Shown: positions 54,041 to 64,000 of the stretch, piece by piece
Layout of the letters: each line of letters starts with the position of its first letter
How positions within the stretch are numbered: the stretch's first letter is position 1
Origin: Odontocerum albicorne
Lineage: Eukaryota; Arthropoda; Insecta; Trichoptera; Odontoceridae
Direction: 5' to 3'
NCBI GenBank assembly: GCA_949825065.1
Contig: OX463842.1
Location: forward strand, 48,897,011-48,961,010
DNA length: 64,000 bases
Translations under genes and position numbers: made by a program
Notes under the pieces: model-generated
Databases searched by the model: none
What the model was told of the DNA's origin: nothing
What the model saw: only the letters and a program-made list of their open reading frames with translations

Positions 54041-54659
54041 AAATTATACCATGATGTGTGTGCTGTTCATAATAAAAAAGAGTAAGTTGACGACTAAAAA
54101 CATATTTAGTGGATATATGATACAAAACTATATCACTAAGTAAATTTAGTGTCGAAGTGGTCTCATCTCTTAAAAATAATTTTCATTTATATTTCTCAAA
54201 TATACTAAGTTGATATATTAACTTATGAATCCAATCTTAAACGTAAAGTTTATTGCATTGCTTTAAGTTACGCAGCAGCTGCACTTTGTTGCATGGAAAG
54301 ATGCTAAGGAATACGGAATTGGCTGCATCACCCACAATAATTCACATAACATACTGCATCTGCGTGAAATGGAAATTACACACGCTGCTTGCTCCTCCTC
54401 GGTTCAGTTCCCTATACGATTCCTTCTCTACATACTAAACATCTTATGCACAGTGAAGGCGCGGAGGACTTAACTAAATTTCAAATGAAAACTTTATTGG
54501 TATATATTATAATCTGATGCATATTTGATTGAGAGCTAAAAATGTACATATTAAGTTGGGTGATGAACAACACATTGAAGTAATTTGGACCTATAAAAAG
54601 GACGGGTGACGAAATACTGACTAAACTTATTTATGTGAGAGTCGTGATATAGAACTATC

Positions 54660-55620
54660 GAAAAAAAGTTAAGGTGAGAGAGAATAAGTAAATGTGATAT
54701 ACGGATGAGCAATGAAATATAGGAGCAATTTGAAGAATTCTGTTATTATGGTAGTATTTTGTCAGATGATGGAAGTATAACTAGGGATATCGAATGTCGT
54801 GTAGCAATATGAAATTAAATCAACGGAGCACTAAAACATGTACACTTGAATCAAAAAGCATTAAGTCTGTTAAGATGATAGTCTACAATAATATTTCAGT
54901 ACCAAGTTTGATGTATTGGAGGGAAACATAGACGTGGAAAAATAATAAGAGGAGCCGAATAAATACTGTAGAAATAGATACACCGAAAATAATACATTAG
55001 GAGACAATGTTTGACATAATACGCAATAAATGTATAAGTAATGAATGGGAACAATATGAAGAAGAGCAGTTTTAGATAGTTTGGGCATGTACAACGAATG
55101 AATGAAGAAATGCTACAATGACAATATAAATATTTAGTAAACACCAAGGAAAATATGGTTGAATCAAGTGAATGCTATTTGAAAAGAAGAAAATGTGGAA
55201 AGTCAGAGAAATCGTAGTCGTATAAGAAGGCGTATAGATGTGGAAGAGGCGAAGGCTAAGATGATAGTCTGCAACAGTGTTTCAATACTAAGTTTGATAC
55301 ATTGGAGTAAAACTTGGACGTGGAAAGACTGAAAGGAGTCGAATAAATGCTGTAGAAATGCATATATTGAGAAGAATACATTGAGTGATAATGTATTATA
55401 AAATACCGAATGAAGTGATTAGAGATGAGTGTAAACTTAAGAGTGATGTGCTGAGTAATATGAACAAGAGCACTTTGAGATAGTTTGGGCACGTAAGAGA
55501 AATATTATATAAGGAGAAACTATATGAATGTGCAGAAAGCATTTCTTGATAGAAAAGTTTGGCACTGTATTCCATGTGCCTACTTCTACAGAGAAAAGGC
55601 GTGATAGTATATTTTTATGT
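54660..55620 (+). mobile_element. Two tandem LINE-C copies
   Basis: Repeated AATATTTCAGTACCAAGTTTG (54890) and CAGTGTTTCAATACTAAGTT (55273), with GGCACGTAAGAG and a GGCGTGATAGTAT end at 55600. All frames are broken. Confidence 0.7.
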
Positions 55621-55844
55621 ATACATATTAGAATAGATACGTATTGCCCTTTTATTATTATTATTAGGTCACCGTAAATATCAACGGCTGTCGGTGACGA
55701 ACTCAATCGTCGGGCATATTAAACACAAAAGTGTTGATCCACCACTGATCGTCTTTTAAAAAAAAAACAGATCGTATATGTTTTACGTACTTTAAGAAGT
55801 TTACAATCACATCAGTATATCATCAGATATATTATCAACAGCGA

Positions 55845-56215
55845 ATGGATCATAGTCGGATACCAAAGGGAATACTCGAAGGTGAAATATGCAACGGCAA
55901 AAGATCTCAAGGTGGAACTCACCTACGTTATAAGGTTGCCCGTGAAAGAGATACGAAGAGTATTGTGAATTTTGAAGTAAGGGAGGGTTACGCAAAGGGC
56001 AGAAATGTGTGGTCTTAAGTACTTCTTCGACGCACGGAGGTACAAGTATGGGGTGAAAATTGGCTTGAGGATCTCAAATTCGTACCACAGAATCCTCGTA
56101 ACAGGACTCGATGTGGCGTTGCCTGTGTGACCAAATCTATGGATCGATAATTGGTCTCTACAGTCATCAGAAAAGTAACCGCAAGTTCTAAACTTTCTTT
56201 CAATAATATTGTAAT
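55845..56215 (+). mobile_element. LINE C-terminal fragment (LINE-E)
   Basis: The plus strand reads MDHSRIPKGILEGEICNGKR, SQGGTHLRYK and, after one stop, VLLRRTEVQVW. The RxPK...GKRSxGGxxLRxK pattern is the C-terminal block of another LINE clade. Confidence 0.7.
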
Positions 56216-56699
56216 AATTTGATTACACTACGCATCCATCGTATTTATAGTCGTGCAGGGGCCAACAATACATTACTTATGCGAAGTTACATTTATAACT
56301 AAAGGAATTAATTACAAATTGAGATTATAGGTATACGAGTATAAACAATACACTCATACACTTTACTCCATCTAAAGCCGAATGTGTTACTATCACATAT
56401 CGTAATATCTATGATACAAAGTTCTTTGTCGCCCGTTTTGCCTTGGTATGTTTTTTGTGATTTTTTTACCAAATATATTTTTGTTAATATATGCAGATGC
56501 TGGAGATCTTAATCAATAGACCCCAGCTTCACCTTCATATCTTTCAAATAGCCGACTTGTTTTTTTTTTGTAATATTTTTAATCTGTCAAAGACAGTGGG
56601 TTTAAATTCCGCGCTAAAGCGCTCTTGATGAGAGTTTGTTCTCTAAATTGCGCTACATAATTTATCCTCTTAAAATCATTTTAATTAGTAGAGGCTGAA

Positions 56700-56950
56700 A
56701 CATAAATTGTCCTCGTGCTCGCATGAATGCTCAATATTATAAACAACCATGCAGATTTCAAAAATCACCCATTGCTTAGTATGTTTCCCTTTCCACTACT
56801 CCTCTCCCCCTCTCATGTGCCTATTACAATAAGAAAACAATATATCTTACGACATAATGCAGTTCATTTTTACCTGACGTGGAAGACAAAGGTCTTGGAA
56901 ACCGGCAGTGAACTCGAATAAAACAGTGATGAAACAAAATAAAAAAAATG
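56700..56950 (+). mobile_element. Penelope-like 3' end
   Basis: Short coding remnant, then CCTGACGTGGAAGACAAAGG, TCTTGGAAACCGGCAGTG and AATAAAACAGTGATG, related to the foldback loop at 12202. Confidence 0.6.
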
Positions 56951-57570
56951 TATTAGGTATTTTATTAAATATTTATAAACATAACACCACAATGTTGAAC
57001 CAACGTCTTTTCTAAGATTCAAGAAATTAATTTCCCGTTTATTTTAATTATTACTATTAATAGCATCAAATTATACGCCAAAGAAAAATAATGAATTATT
57101 GCTTCGAAAAGTCCCATTATCACTAGATCTTAATCTATGCCATAAAATGGTGTTACAAAATGTTCTTTTGCCCTCGTTTAATTATTAAGAAGATTTCAAT
57201 CAAATTATATATATACAGTATCAAACAAACTTTATAATCATGGTCTGGGAGAAATCTCAAAATGGAGATACCCACACCACTCATAAATATTCTATTAATG
57301 CTTAATACAAGACATCGAATTCGCAATTAAATCGGACGTGACTATAGCAGTTTACGATTTTAACGATCGTTTGTCAATTTAATGGATAAAGTTATCAACT
57401 CAATTTGCCCGCCCTCGTCAACAAGTAGGCGTCGCCCGAATTAATTGCAATGACCTGGGAAGTATCTAGTGATTGATGAGACCATCTTATCACTAGTCTT
57501 AATATGGAATTATCTCCTATTTGTTATGTGACACATATGTATGTTGATACCGGAAAGTAACAAACCTTTT
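56951..57570. other. No recognised feature
   Basis: AT-rich, closed frames. Confidence 0.4.
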
Positions 57571-57572
57571 GG

Positions 57573-57775
57573 TTGCAGACGCTTACTTGTTATCCATATA
57601 TTGTTCGTAAATATAACTTTTGGTCGCAGACGCTTACTTGTCATTCATATATTGTTCGTAAATATAACTTTTGGTCGCAGACGCTCACTTGTCATCCATA
57701 TATTGTTTGTAAATATAGCTTTGGGTCGCAGACGCTTACTTGTCATCCATATATTGTTCGTAAATATAACATTTT
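57573..57775. repeat. 51-bp tandem repeat, four units
   Basis: GCAGACGCTTACTTGTCATC then CATATATTGTTCGTAAATAT then AACTTTTGGTC. Since 51 is a multiple of 3 it stays open in several frames, which explains a spurious 118-codon frame. Confidence 0.92.
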
Positions 57776-57914
57776 ATTCATTCTTATATAATTTGTCATA
57801 TGTTTTGTGCTCTTTGTGTTCAATTCTCGTTAAAAAAAAGTTTTATTCTACACATATAAAACACCATTACGAAGAGTTTGTTTTAGTTTCTGAATGACGA
57901 TTCATAATATGCCC

Positions 57915-58060
57915 TTTTGTTATGAGATGGTTGAGAGATCGACAAAACGCTAGAAATCCATACGGAAAATCACTGGTTCAAATCCCGCCTTGTGCAACTC
58001 CCTTCAAATAACCCACACAGCTTTTCCACATAATATTTAGAGATTTAAGAATAAATTTTC
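57915..58060 (+). mobile_element. SINE-2 partial copy
   Basis: CACTGGTTCAAATCCCGCCT (box B) and body TTTTCCACATAATATTTAG resemble 31385-31560. Confidence 0.55.
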
Positions 58061-58064
58061 TTCA

Positions 58065-58215
58065 GTAAGGTACAGGCAAAAGCCTAATTTACTGGAGACA
58101 AGACAAATGAAGGGTAACAAACCCAGATTCATTCAAATTGTGTCCATATGAAATTACCTGTAATTTTTTCACAAATTATGTGTTTATAAAATTTCTTGTC
58201 ATATATAAATACGAA
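58065..58215 (+). mobile_element. LINE-B 3' tail copy
   Basis: Plus orientation, GGGTAACAAACCCAGATTCA to TTCTTGTCATATATAAATAC. Confidence 0.7.
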
Positions 58216-58769
58216 ATTGTATTTGACGATCTATTCTTAAGTTATAAAGATTGGAATCGAAGGGGAATTAGGATGAAAATTATGTAGGAATTACAATTGG
58301 AATTAAAAGAGAACTTTAATGGGAATCGAAGGGGAATTGAAACATATTCCCATTATATTATACCTATACAAGTAAAAACAATAGGGGTTTGAATTGGATT
58401 TATTATGTGAATCGAAACGTTATTCGTATAGAGGTATTATGATTCGAAACGAAAATCCAGTAGGATGGTAAATGGTGAGGAAATGGGGCGAAGAATAAGC
58501 TACTATCGTTAGAGCACGTCTCTAGAAAGTTTGTTTTCTTGGGGCTTATTAGAAGAAATACAAGCTAAGGGAATAATATCGCCTGAAGGCATAAAAAAGA
58601 CTTGGACACTAGAATTCATTACTAAGTTACAATCAAGCTTTAATTTGAAACTCTCAAGTATAATGAAGAAGTTATACCAAAATTATACAAAATTCTATAA
58701 TTTAAGCGGAAATTAAAACACATATTTTAAGATGATGTGAATAAATGATTATTTATTATATTGTGTGAG

Positions 58770-59880
58770 ATCAACATTGTGTGTTTGTGGACTTTGAACA
58801 AGTGTTCGATAGCGTAATAAGGAACAAGCTATGGAAAATATTGAATGCATATGGTATTGAAAGTAAATTAATACTTGGTATTGCGAATTTATATGCCGAT
58901 AGTAGAGCACGTGCTAGAGTGAATGGTACTTTGGCTGAGTTGTTTAATATTTCAAAAGGGGTAAAACAAGGATGTATTATGTCTCCTTGGTTGTTTTATA
59001 TCTTGATAGCTTCATGTGTGAAGGAACTATTAAGGACAATGGGTCGCATACAAATTTCGAATGGAAATGTTTGCGGATTACTGTATAGTGATGACATGGT
59101 GGTGTTCTAAAGTTTGATAAGTAAATTTTATGAGAGACGCGAAGAGAAAAATCTGAGAATTAAAGCTGCAAAATAAATAATTATAGCTGCAAATGCAAAA
59201 GCAATGGCGATAAAAAAAGTATGAAGGAAAAGTAAATGCAATATATGGCTGAATAATAAGACAATGAAGCAAGTTGAGGAGTTCTGCCATTGGGGTAGTA
59301 TTTTCTTAGATGATGGGAGAGCTAAAAGGGATATCGAACGGTGTATAGTGATTGAAAACCATGCCAATTGGACACCTAAATAAATATACTCGAACAACAC
59401 AGTATCAAAATTTGCTAAGACGATGATCCATAATAGTATTTTGGTGCCAACTTTGATGTATGGGACTCAAACGTGTACATGGAAAATGACGGATAGGAGC
59501 CGAATAACTGCTGTAGAAAGCATTGAGAAGAATATGCGAGGTTACTATGTATGATAGAATACGGAATGTAATGATTAGGGATAAATGTGAAGGCTGATGT
59601 GTCAAGTAAGATGAAGAAGAGCATGCCGAAAAGGTTTGGACATTTGAAACGATTGAATGAAGAAAGACTAAGAAAATCAATATATAGTGCAATTGTAAAT
59701 GTAAAATGTGTGAAAATAAAACCAAGGAAAGTATGGTTGAATCAAGTGAATGATATTTTGATAGAAGGCAATATAGAAAGTTGTATGTATGTGGAGGAGA
59801 CTAAGATGTGTGTCGAGATAAAAAAAGTAAGTCGTTCTTTTCTCTCTGTGTACTACATATATTGGACTAAATGTACGAAA
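58770..59880 (+). mobile_element. LINE-C reverse transcriptase palm and C-terminal fragment
   Basis: The 109-codon frame 58781-59110 has VDFEQVFDSVIRNKLWKIL, ISKGVKQGCIMSPWLFYIL and the catalytic box YSDD (59084-59095), where YADD or FADD is usual. It ends in a stop three codons after the box. Frameshifted downstream sequence matches the other LINE-C copies, including RFGHLKRLNEERLRKSIYS near 59640. This is the only copy here with the palm, and it anchors the family as an RT-bearing LINE. Confidence 0.85.
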
Positions 59881-60119
59881 TATTAGAATCGTTCATTTTG
59901 AAATGACCACGGTTTTTATGTTGTGGACTAATATTTTACAAGAATAATTTAAAATAATAAAATGTATGCAATAAGGCTTCGCTTTAGACCATTTTTAAAT
60001 TTGAGAATATTTTTTTATACACTTTGCTTTGATTTCTCATGTTACATAAAGACAGTTTCACTTAGGAGAATCTTCGGGATCACAATTCTATTTTGTTTCT
60101 AAATCTTTGAACAGATTTT

Positions 60120-60310
60120 CGTAAAGAAAGTGAAACATTTCTGCCAGTTTTTCGTAAAGAAAGTGAAACATTTCTGCCAGTTTTTCGTAAAGAAAGTGAA
60201 ACATTTCTGCCAGTTTTTCGTAAAGAAAGTGAAACATTTCTGTCAGTTTTTCGTAAAGAAAGTGAAACATTTCTGCCAGTTTTTCGTAAAGAAAGTGAAA
60301 CATTTCTGCC
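60120..60310. repeat. 33-bp tandem repeat, about six units
   Basis: Unit GTAAAGAAAGTGAAACATTT then CTGCCAGTTTTTC. Highly uniform. 33 is a multiple of 3, so open frames appear on both strands. Confidence 0.93.
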
Positions 60311-60419
60311 AAAGAAAGTCACTAAACATTTCTGCCAATTTATTTTGTAGATTATATGGTTATTTGTTTTGTAAGCTTTTATAATGTTGCATATAATTTA
60401 ATAATTACTGAATGTATTT

Positions 60420-60480
60420 TACTGTCGTTCCTGGGCCTCGTAATCGAGGATCTCCTCGCTATTCCGACGTCAATTCAGCA
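60420..60480 (-). mobile_element. LINE C2H2-finger-tail fragment
   Basis: CGTAATCGAGGATCTCCTCG matches the segment at 3925 and, in reverse, 44565. Confidence 0.5.
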
Positions 60481-60489
60481 GTCAGTTGG

Positions 60490-60770
60490 AAAGCGAAGCT
60501 TTACCGTGGAGTTAGTTTTAAGTGAGTGAGCGGTTGCATACCGGCAAACGCACTGGCCACACCGCTGTAGTGAGACGATCGGAATACACCTACATATTTT
60601 CTACCTCTTTTTTTGAAAGAATGTATGTGACAGAAGTCACGGGTATCCTTATTGCCCTGAATACTTGGCGGAAAAAAATGCTTGTATCGTGAGGAGTAGC
60701 ATATCGCGAGGTTCGAACCGATGACCTCCAATCCAATACGTTACCGCGCGGCCATGCACCTTAAATCTCT
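60490..60770 (-). mobile_element. SINE-2 copy
   Basis: Minus strand: AAGGTGCATGGCCGCGCGGT (box A), ATCGGTTCGAACCTCGCG (box B), then a body ending near 60490. Confidence 0.65.
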
Positions 60771-60854
60771 TATTTAATGCATCTTTTATAGTATTATTTA
60801 GCATTCATTAAATTTGTTCTTTAAAGAACAACATTTTTATGTTTAAATAGCAAT

Positions 60855-61320
60855 TGTAATTTGTTTTATCAAACACTGTTTATTCCACTTTTTGTAACGG
60901 TATAACCCTACCGGTTTCAAAGCTTTCATCACACGTTTCTAACGGTAAACATTCAGGTTGGGGACTGGGGGATGAGGGAGGCATGGGACAACCTCGGCGA
61001 GCAGCCGAGAAGTTCTTGGGATATATGTGTTGGTCAGATGTTCACTTCAATGCACTGACTTAGAAATTTCTAGGGTCTCTAATCTATTCAATTTATTTCC
61101 GTTACTACTGATGATAACTCAAAGTTTTCACGGTGACAATGATTAGCCATTTCAGAATAAATTAGAGGATTTAAGGCGAAAGCGTGTATCTCGATACCAG
61201 TTCGAATATAATTCAGCCTTGTTTGTGCTCCTCTGATGATGAGGGGAAATTGAAACCGGTAGGGTTACTGGTACAAAAAGTGGAATAAGCAGTGTTTGAT
61301 AAAACAAATTACAATGTCTT
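60855..61320. mobile_element. Penelope-like element with inverted ends
   Basis: 60860-61160 is in reverse orientation (AAACACTGTTTATTCCACTT, AACCCTACCGGTTTCAAAGC, and the reversed C-terminal coding region). 61190-61320 is forward (GTGCTCCTCTGATGATGAGG, GAAACCGGTAGGG, AAAAGTGGAATAAGC). One 3' end therefore appears at both edges, pointing outward. Confidence 0.75.
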
Positions 61321-62025
61321 TAAACCTCCACAATGTTAATGCCTTAACTATAAATAATAAATAGCACTTGTACATCACGAAGGAACTTAACCTGATGATG
61401 AACTATCATATTTGATTTTTTACAGAGGCACCATTTACAATATCGTAATTTAATCTTATTAATGATAAAATATATAACTGTATTTAGCTAATAGTTTATG
61501 AAAAACAATTGTAGGGTAGGACAACAAAGATAATGAGAAAAACATGATTCCGGAAACGTGAAAAGAAAAATTGAAATAAGCTAAAATAAAACTTTGATTG
61601 ATAAGCTCCAATTTTGCATTGGCACCCTCAACATTGGAACCACACCAGGTAATATGTTGTTTTTCTACCGAGCCACAGTAAGTTTTCATCCACGTCGCGG
61701 TGTATATTCGAACAGGCAATTTAAAATGCATTATCCTTTTGTATCACAGCACAGGATTGCGTGACTCTGCTTTACATAATGCACCCTGAAGCTACCTCAT
61801 TTGAACAGGACCGTCTTTGTAGGTTGGTAGAGAAGCTAGCCCATAAGCGGAATATTTTAGAGGTTACAAATTGAATGATCCAAAAAACAGCTTACATAGT
61901 GCTATTTACAGTTGTTTCAACAATTTTCATTAAAATAAAAATAGCTTGCAGTTTTTTCTTGCTTGTCACAATATCTTACAAGGAAATGTATCCATTTTTA
62001 CAACTATAGTATTATTTTTCAATTT
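61321..62025. other. No recognised feature
   Basis: A 90-codon minus-strand frame (61731-61459) has no recognisable motif. Confidence 0.4.
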
Positions 62026-62029
62026 AAAA

Positions 62030-62515
62030 AAAAATTATTTTACACATGACAAGAAATATACATAATTGGCGAAAAAACAGCATGTAATTTAATTCGGACA
62101 CACAATTTTAATGGATCTGTGTTTGTTGCCTTTCATTTGTCGTGTCCCCAGTAAACTAGGCTTTGTCTATATCTCACTGATGACACATAGCATGAAAAAT
62201 AAATCGATACTTCTTTCCGATTTTGAATTATATAAAAACCTCGCTGCACATTCTCATCAACCTGACAAACAGTGACACTCAATTACATATGTATACATCA
62301 CGCGAAATCAAACTCCTAACATTTCATCACTCCAGACATACCAAAAAATTCATCCCACAATATACCGCACACAAACATAAAAAAAAAACACATGCATATA
62401 AAAATATAAATATAAAACAACAAAAAAAAACACCACACTCAAGAGCTCACACAAACCTCTTCCACAATTCATTCCTCTTGCAAGCCCAAGTACTCAAACT
62501 TTTGTCGCAATAACA
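62030..62515 (-). mobile_element. LINE-B copy, reverse of 53500-54040
   Basis: TTACACATGACAAGAAATAT through GTCGTGTCCCCAGTAAACTA to CAAGCCCAAGTACTCAAAC. The plus-strand 96-codon frame here is antisense to the element. Confidence 0.75.
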
Positions 62516-62649
62516 ACCACTATTAGCTTTAATACATTTATTTAATCAAATAAAATGTTGAATGTACATTAATCAATTAATTAATTAATTTAATGCATCT
62601 ATGGATTAACTTGTATGTATTGCATTATTCCGTTGTACACAGTTCAACT

Positions 62650-62830
62650 TGGCGAATTTATTAACATGTGGCACTGTCTTCAAACCATCAAAAATATGTT
62701 TAAAATAAATTTAGTTAGAATTAGACTGGAACCTCCACTTTTTTTTAAATAGGATAGCTGCGAGAATCAATCACACAACAGTCGGGATGGAAGACATACG
62801 AGTACATCTTATTAACTAGGCCATGGTGAC
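62650..62830 (-). mobile_element. tRNA-derived SINE, decayed
   Basis: Tail ACTTGGCGAATTTATTAACA and box A remnant TTAACTAGGCCATGGTGAC; box B weak. Confidence 0.55.
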
Positions 62831-62966
62831 CGTAATTTTATTTATTTGCTTTTCATAATTATTATAATACGTACAAAAATAACCGTTTTCGAATGTTGAA
62901 ATCGCGAATTTCTGTAAAATTATAAAGTATGGGATATATCGTAATTTTTATTTAATTTATTTATAA

Positions 62967-64000
62967 TAGGTTAGTCAAAAAGTTTTGAAAGCGACATCTA
63001 TGGAGCAGTAGAAAACCAAAATTTCTACGCCATTTTAATATTTCATCTTTCATAAGAACGTACTCAAAATTTCATTTCGATCTGTCAATTCATTCTTTGT
63101 TTACAAGCCATTTGAAGTTGACGTGTCAGTGTATTTTTTAACAATGGAAAAATCCGAATATCGTGCAGTGATTAAATTCTTTGTTTTGGAAGGTTTATCG
63201 GCTACTGAGATCCATGCAAAGATGGTGAAAGTATTAAAGGAGTCTTCTCCTTCATTTACAACTGTTCACCGATGGGTTTTGGAGTTTAAGCGTGGCCGTA
63301 CAAGCGTTGAAGACGATCCACGCTCAGGACGTCCAAAAAGTGCATCAACACCAGAAATCATAGCGAAAATACAGGATATGGTTTTGGAAGATCATCGATC
63401 GACTATGGATGTGATAGCTGACACCATAGGCATCTCACATGGAACAACATGGCATATTTTGGCTTAAGTTTTGGGTTTCAAAAAACTGTGTGCACAATGG
63501 GTGCCGCATTTGCTAACAATGCAACAAAAACACGTTCGAATGCGACTTTCTGAGCAATATTTGGATCAATTTCGATAATATTAAAACGGATTTTCTCCGT
63601 CGATTCATCACTATGAATGAAACTTAGGTCTACCACCATGATCCTGAATCAAAACAAGAGGCTAAGGAGTGGTGTGAACCAGGCACTCTGGCTCCGAAGC
63701 GAGTTCGTGTCCAGAAATCGGCCAAGAAGGTGTTAGCGTCAGTTTTTTGGGATGCAAAAGGAATTTTATTTATAGATTATCTCCAAACTGGTAAGACAAT
63801 CAACTCTGATTATTATTGTGACCTTTTGGACCAGTTGGATGAAAAAAATTGTGAAAAAAGACCCGGTTTGCAGAAGAAAAAAATCATTTTTCATCAAGAC
63901 AATGCACCTGCTCACACAGCTCAAAAAATCATAGCAAAAATCAGTGAATTGGGGTACGAATTGTTGCAGCATCCACCCTATTCGCCAGATTTAGCTCCCT
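62967..64000 (+). pseudogene. Mariner transposase pseudogene (family 3), cut by window end
   Basis: Begins with a TIR-like TAGGTTAGTCAAAAAGTTTTG next to TA. The frame from 63144 reads MEKSEYRAVIKFFVLEGLSA, TVHRWVLEFKRGRTSVEDDP and GRPKSASTPE (HTH region), then hits TAA at 63465 but remains readable (LCAQWVPHLLTMQQKHVRM). Later pieces are NET-stop (the usual DETW motif, with Asp to Asn and Trp to stop), VFWDAKGILFIDYL, FHQDNAPAHTA (second Asp) and HPPYSPDLAP (third Asp). At least one frameshift and two stops make it dead. The 3' end is beyond 64000. Confidence 0.88.

Noticed and set aside
57541..57897. 118-codon frame with four 17-residue repeats
   Set aside because: A 51-bp tandem repeat is a multiple of three and stays open by chance; no start context or homologous domain.
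60120..60310. CRISPR-like direct repeats
   Set aside because: Units are contiguous with no variable spacers, and the genome is eukaryotic.
60080..60384. Repetitive open frames on both strands
   Set aside because: A 33-bp minisatellite is open in several frames; no coding signature.
62223..62513. 96-codon frame rich in Lys/His/Asn
   Set aside because: Antisense to a LINE-B copy and low in complexity.

Overview
The window reads as an insect (at least arthropod) nuclear genomic segment. It is AT-rich and holds one intron-containing animal gene with consensus GT..AG introns. The rest is mostly decayed transposable elements of kinds common in insects: mariner relatives, TTAA-flanked piggyBac-like elements, several non-LTR retrotransposon families, Penelope-like elements and tRNA-derived SINEs. 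There is one 200-base assembly gap (28361-28560). I cannot name the species.

The only gene I can support is a roundabout (Robo) axon-guidance receptor on the + strand, 30417-47470. Eleven coding exons join in frame to 1248 codons plus a stop. They encode five Ig domains, three fibronectin III domains, one membrane helix and a cytoplasmic tail of about 360 residues. The tail has two tyrosine motifs resembling CC0 and CC1, and I see no proline-rich CC2, which suggests a Robo2/3-like receptor. The exon(s) for the signal peptide and start codon were not found; they must lie upstream, in 1-30416 or outside the window. The last coding exon is probably a 19-base coding piece at 47452.

Layout. 1-30416 has no supportable gene. 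It holds 3' ends of several LINE families, SINEs, two copies of a ~610-bp TTAA element, a Tc1/mariner-like MITE, Penelope fragments and a tandem array with an alternating 94/106-bp (200-bp dimer) structure. 30417-47470 is robo: five introns are short (88-120 bp) and five are 1.0-5.1 kb. The long introns carry most of the recognisable transposons, including a LINE nested in another LINE with an 8-bp target duplication, a deleted mariner, two TTAA elements, a foldback element split by a (TA)n repeat, and a Penelope GIY-YIG remnant. 47471-64000 is intergenic as far as I can see, with a mariner whose internal deletion complements the intronic copy, more foldback elements, a reverse transcriptase fragment with a YSDD box, several minisatellites and a second mariner cut off by the window end.

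Mobile-element relationships are the most informative non-genic content. The SINE shares its 3' tail with a LINE present in six copies, the expected signature of a SINE-LINE partnership. The 3' regions of the Penelope-like elements repeatedly carry a hammerhead-ribozyme-like core. None of the transposase or reverse transcriptase frames looks intact.
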